64,000 nucleotides of DNA from Bacteroidales bacterium (lineage in GTDB: Bacteria; Bacteroidota; Bacteroidia; Bacteroidales; UBA4417), in the NCBI GenBank assembly GCA_016707785.1, contig JADJGZ010000001.1:248001-312000 (forward strand), read 5' to 3'. The notes under the pieces were generated by a model, which worked only from the letters and a program-made list of their open reading frames with translations, was not told the origin of the DNA and did no database searches. Within the stretch, counting starts at the first letter, position 1. Every line of letters begins with the position of its first letter. A program made the position numbers and the translations under genes. Below are positions 61,392-64,000 of the stretch, in pieces.

Positions 61392-62843
61392 TCATACTTT
61401 TCTTTTTCTGAGTATTACCAATCCGAGGAATGTTAGTGCTCCATTGACAAGAAGCAGTTCAAAACCAATCTTATACCCGCCAAAGAGTAATTCAGAATTC
61501 TCACTCAGGAAGTAACAGATGATTGGCGATAAACAAGCAATGACGGGCACCCAAGCATCTTTTACCTGCTGTTTCGTAAATAATCCGAATGCAAAAAGAC
61601 CCAACAATGGCCCGTAGGTATAACCTGCAACTGTAAAGAGTTTATCGATCACAGCCCTGTCATTAATCGCTCTGAAAACAATAATGACTATCAATAAAAG
61701 GATTGCAAAGCTAATATGAACCCAATACCTGATCTTTTGCTGTGCCTTTTCATCAAGGTGGGTTTTCTTCTGAAGTCCCAGGAAATCGATTGAAAAAGAA
61801 GTAGTTAGTGAAGTAAGTGCTCCATCGGCACTAGGGTAAGCAGCTGAAATCAAACCAATAATGAAAATGAGTCCGGCTAAAGGGCCAAGGTGATTGATAG
61901 CGATGGTAGGGAAAAGGTCATCAGATCGCTCAGGGAGTGTTATTGCATGTTGTGTTGCGTAGAGAAACAATACAGCACCCAGGAACAGGAACATTAGATT
62001 TACAAATATCAGCACTGTACTGAAGCTGAACATATTTTTCTGTGCTTCTTTGATATTTCTGCAACTCAGGTTCTTTTGCATCATTTCCTGGTCGAGCCCG
62101 GTCATCGCAATGGCAATGAACATCCCGCTCAGGATTTGTTTCAGGAAATAATGCTTACTCTGCCAGTCAGTTTCAATCATTTTTGAATAGTCACTGTTCA
62201 CAACGGTGGTGATCATTTCACCAAATCCAAAACCCAGGTCTTTACTTATCAGGTAAATCGACATTCCTACTGCAATCAGCATGAATGTGGTCTGTAAGGT
62301 ATCAGTCCAGATAATGGTCTTGATCCCCCCTTTGAAGGTATAGAGTATAATGAGCAGAATAAATATTGAGACAGTTAATCCGAAAGGTACATTCCAGGCA
62401 TCAAATACAAATATCTGAAGCACATTAACTACCAAAAACATTCGGAAAGAGGCGCCAATAGTCCTGGAAAGGATAAAGAAGAAGGCTCCGGTTTTATAAG
62501 ACCAGAATCCAAACCTTTGTTCAAGATAGGAATAGATGGATGTCAGGTTCAGACGGTAATACATTGGCATTAAAACGGTTGCAATCACCAGGTATCCGAA
62601 AAGGTATCCAACCAGCACCATAAAATAAGTGAATCCTGTAGTACCAACCCATCCGGGAACCGACATAAAAGTAACACCTGAAAGAGATGCCCCTATCATA
62701 CCATAAGCCACTACATACCATGGAGATGTCTTATTTCCAATAAAGAAGGATTCATTATTTGCCTTCCGGGCTGTGAGCCAGGTGACATAGAAAAGGAGGG
62801 CTGTGTAGGCCAGGAAAGCTATAAAAATGGTTGAAGGGGTCAA
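61392..62843 (-). CDS. sodium:solute symporter family protein
   Basis: A 483-residue transporter of the SSS family with about 13 membrane helices. Signature regions are the WYVVAYGMIGASLSGVTFMSVPGWVG segment near the unwound first helix, YLEQRFGFWSYKTGAFFFILSRTIG, GLDQEMMQKNLSC and GLISAAYPSADGALTSL, which includes sodium-site residues of helix 8. Substrate is not evident: sugars, sialic acid, amino acids and vitamins are all used in the family. It starts 8 bases after gmhB, so is cotranscribed with heptose genes. Confidence 0.9.
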   Translation of the reverse strand: MTPSTIFIAFLAYTALLFYVTWLTARKANNESFFIGNKTSPWYVVAYGMIGASLSGVTFMSVPGWVGTTGFTYFMVLVGYLFGYLVIATVLMPMYYRLNLTSIYSYLEQRFGFWSYKTGAFFFILSRTIGASFRMFLVVNVLQIFVFDAWNVPFGLTVSIFILLIILYTFKGGIKTIIWTDTLQTTFMLIAVGMSIYLISKDLGFGFGEMITTVVNSDYSKMIETDWQSKHYFLKQILSGMFIAIAMTGLDQEMMQKNLSCRNIKEAQKNMFSFSTVLIFVNLMFLFLGAVLFLYATQHAITLPERSDDLFPTIAINHLGPLAGLIFIIGLISAAYPSADGALTSLTTSFSIDFLGLQKKTHLDEKAQQKIRYWVHISFAILLLIVIIVFRAINDRAVIDKLFTVAGYTYGPLLGLFAFGLFTKQQVKDAWVPVIACLSPIICYFLSENSELLFGGYKIGFELLLVNGALTFLGLVILRKRKV

Positions 62844-62851
62844 ACGTCGGT

Positions 62852-63442
62852 TTATTTGATGGGTTTATCCAAAACTAATTCATTCACAAAGCTAATTAAA
62901 TCAGGATACACAAAATCGGGCAATTCACTGCAAACCCTAATTTCCATAGCGTCAGAAGAAATCAGCACATTTGTCATATCCAATCGCCTTCCAAATAACA
63001 TATCGGAGAAGGTATCTCCTACCATAATGCTTTTCTTGAAACGGATTTCCGGGAATTCTTTCCTGGCTTTAAGTCCAAGCCCGACAGCCGGTTTCCTGGT
63101 GAAACTTCCGGTATGATTGAGATCAGGACTAAAATATACCTTGTCTATCCTCCCCCCTGCCATTGCAATATCATTGATCATCTTTTCATGGATTTTATTC
63201 AGATCAGATGAAGTCATGACTCCTCTTCCAATTCCTTGCTGGTTGGTAACTACCAATATTTTTTGAAACAGACTACTTGTCATGGCAAGTGCTTCCTTTA
63301 CCCCGGGCAGGAATTCAAATTGTTCCGGTGATTTAATGTAATCCGCTGGTATCCTGCGATTGATAACACCATCCCGATCAAGGAAGAGTGTCCAGTCTCC
63401 ACTAACGATCCCTGCGGCCAATTTGTTTATTGGATTATTCAT
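62852..63442 (-). CDS. gmhB: D,D-heptose 1,7-bisphosphate 7-phosphatase GmhB-like
   Basis: A HAD-superfamily phosphatase, 196 residues from the ATG at 63442. The frame opens to 63523, but that part overlaps the upstream gene. Motif 1 is FLDRDGVIN, followed by VTNQQGIGRG (histidinol-phosphatase/GmhB group) and the MVGDTFSDML motif 4. A zinc-binding loop with four Cys/His, present in many GmhB, is not seen; only PDLNHTG stands there. It overlaps the nucleotidyltransferase by 8 bases, which fits ADP- or GDP-heptose supply for LPS. Confidence 0.88.
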   Translation of the reverse strand: MNNPINKLAAGIVSGDWTLFLDRDGVINRRIPADYIKSPEQFEFLPGVKEALAMTSSLFQKILVVTNQQGIGRGVMTSSDLNKIHEKMINDIAMAGGRIDKVYFSPDLNHTGSFTRKPAVGLGLKARKEFPEIRFKKSIMVGDTFSDMLFGRRLDMTNVLISSDAMEIRVCSELPDFVYPDLISFVNELVLDKPIK

Positions 63443-64000
63443 TTTTCGGAATTTCCTTTCTTGCTTTTTCCAGGTCTTCAGGTATCCCAATATCAATGAA
63501 ATAATCATTGTAAAGGACTCCATATACTTTTTTTGTCTGGCAGCTCAGTGGCAAAAGGTCATGTTCCAGCGAAAACCGACCTTTAAAGCCACTTTTTTCA
63601 ATTAAATCTCTTTTAAACAGGTAAATACCTCCATTAATTAAACCAGGTTCCATGGAGGAATCTTTTTCACTAAAACTAGTAATCCTTCCATCCAGGTTTG
63701 TCTGGATTCTCCCATATCGACCTGCATCAGGAACCTCCCTCATGGCAATTAAGGCATCTGCATCTTTTGTTATTTGAATTTCAATCATCCTATTGATATC
63801 CACAGGAAAAAAGGTATCTCCATTCAGCACTAACACTAAATTAGTTTCACACAGATCAAGTGCTTTCATGATGGCTCCACCGGTTCCCAATGGCTCATCC
63901 TCTATGGAAAACTGAATTGAATATTTTTTTGAGTGAACCTGAAAATGGCTGATAATATGCTCTTTAAGGTAACCAACTGAGACAATCACATGATTAAAGC
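63435..64000 (-). CDS. sugar-phosphate nucleotidyltransferase, 5' end beyond the window
   Basis: The frame stays open to the window edge (FNHVIVSVGYLKEH...), so this is the C-terminal 188 codons of a longer gene. It shows the nucleotidyltransferase features EPLGTGGAI, LVLNGDTFFPVD, FSEKDSSMEPGLINGGIYLFKR and DYFIDIGIPEDLEKAR. The Gly-rich nucleotide-binding N-terminus lies outside. Because it overlaps gmhB by 8 bases, it may be the heptose-1-phosphate nucleotidyltransferase (HddC-like); hexose-1-phosphate enzymes are close relatives and cannot be excluded. Confidence 0.9.
   Translation of the reverse strand, partial: FNHVIVSVGYLKEHIISHFQVHSKKYSIQFSIEDEPLGTGGAIMKALDLCETNLVLVLNGDTFFPVDINRMIEIQITKDADALIAMREVPDAGRYGRIQTNLDGRITSFSEKDSSMEPGLINGGIYLFKRDLIEKSGFKGRFSLEHDLLPLSCQTKKVYGVLYNDYFIDIGIPEDLEKARKEIPKNE

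Noticed and set aside
63443..63523. N-terminal extension of GmhB
   Set aside because: It lies within the nucleotidyltransferase gene, and the HAD motif is at the normal distance from the ATG at 63442.
1..64000. Mobile elements, prophage or genomic island
   Set aside because: No transposase, integrase, recombinase or long terminal repeats were seen, and gene content is housekeeping throughout.

Overview
The window looks like a chromosomal stretch of a Bacteroidota bacterium, probably Bacteroidales-like. The DNA is AT-rich and housekeeping genes are tightly packed on both strands. Lineage markers are a subtilase with a type IX secretion (T9SS) C-terminal sorting domain, the T9SS protein PorD, type III glutamine synthetase, DUF4831 and YIP1 proteins, and many upstream boxes matching the Bacteroidota -7 consensus TAnnTTTG. 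I see no insertion sequence, prophage, CRISPR array, tRNA or rRNA gene.

Layout. 1-7.0 kb: 5' part of trmD, a secreted subtilase, an AT-rich gap with repeated ACA-WW-TGT palindromes before an XRE regulator, ndk, nrnA and two FKBP-type isomerase lipoproteins. 7.1-15.2 kb: a long minus-strand run of a small membrane protein, mutL, two rhomboids, an endo/exonuclease/phosphatase, uvrB and cysQ. 15.4-22.7 kb: a DUF6580-like membrane protein, an amidohydrolase, a Nudix enzyme divergent from clpS, an M48 lipoprotein, and a long RelA/SpoT homologue followed by an unknown gene. 22.8-23.7 kb: about 0.8 kb with no credible ORF, bounded by a promoter-like sequence and a strong intrinsic terminator and full of tetraloop-capped hairpins. 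I interpret it as a large structured non-coding RNA; it is the most unusual item here. 23.8-26.3 kb: trkA-trkH potassium uptake. 26.4-41.3 kb: glgB, an SRPBCC-GyrI protein, a TPR protein, gyrA, clpC, an acyl-CoA dehydrogenase with etfAB, and a TonB C-terminal-domain protein. 41.4-47.3 kb: the minus-strand run bamD-rpoZ-coaBC-porD-recN-fabI. 47.5-55 kb: photolyase, an alpha-oxoamine synthase (serine palmitoyltransferase-like), rarA, kdsA and small envelope proteins. 55-64 kb: DUF4831 and YIP1 genes, pstCAB, glnN-type glutamine synthetase, a sodium:solute symporter, gmhB and a truncated sugar-nucleotidyltransferase.

How the genes work together. Envelope biogenesis is well represented: BamD, PorD, FKBP lipoproteins, KdsA for Kdo, GmhB plus nucleotidyltransferase for heptose, FabI, and a possible sphingoid-base synthase. 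DNA repair genes (mutL, uvrB, recN, rarA, photolyase) are spread through several operons. The long Rel protein has lost the catalytic HD residues of ppGpp hydrolase but keeps the synthetase core.

Start codons were checked against family N-termini and -7 boxes. Several genes appear to begin with TTG or GTG, and several longest-ORF starts were shortened. RNA pairings and promoter boxes were found by eye, without folding or covariance analysis.
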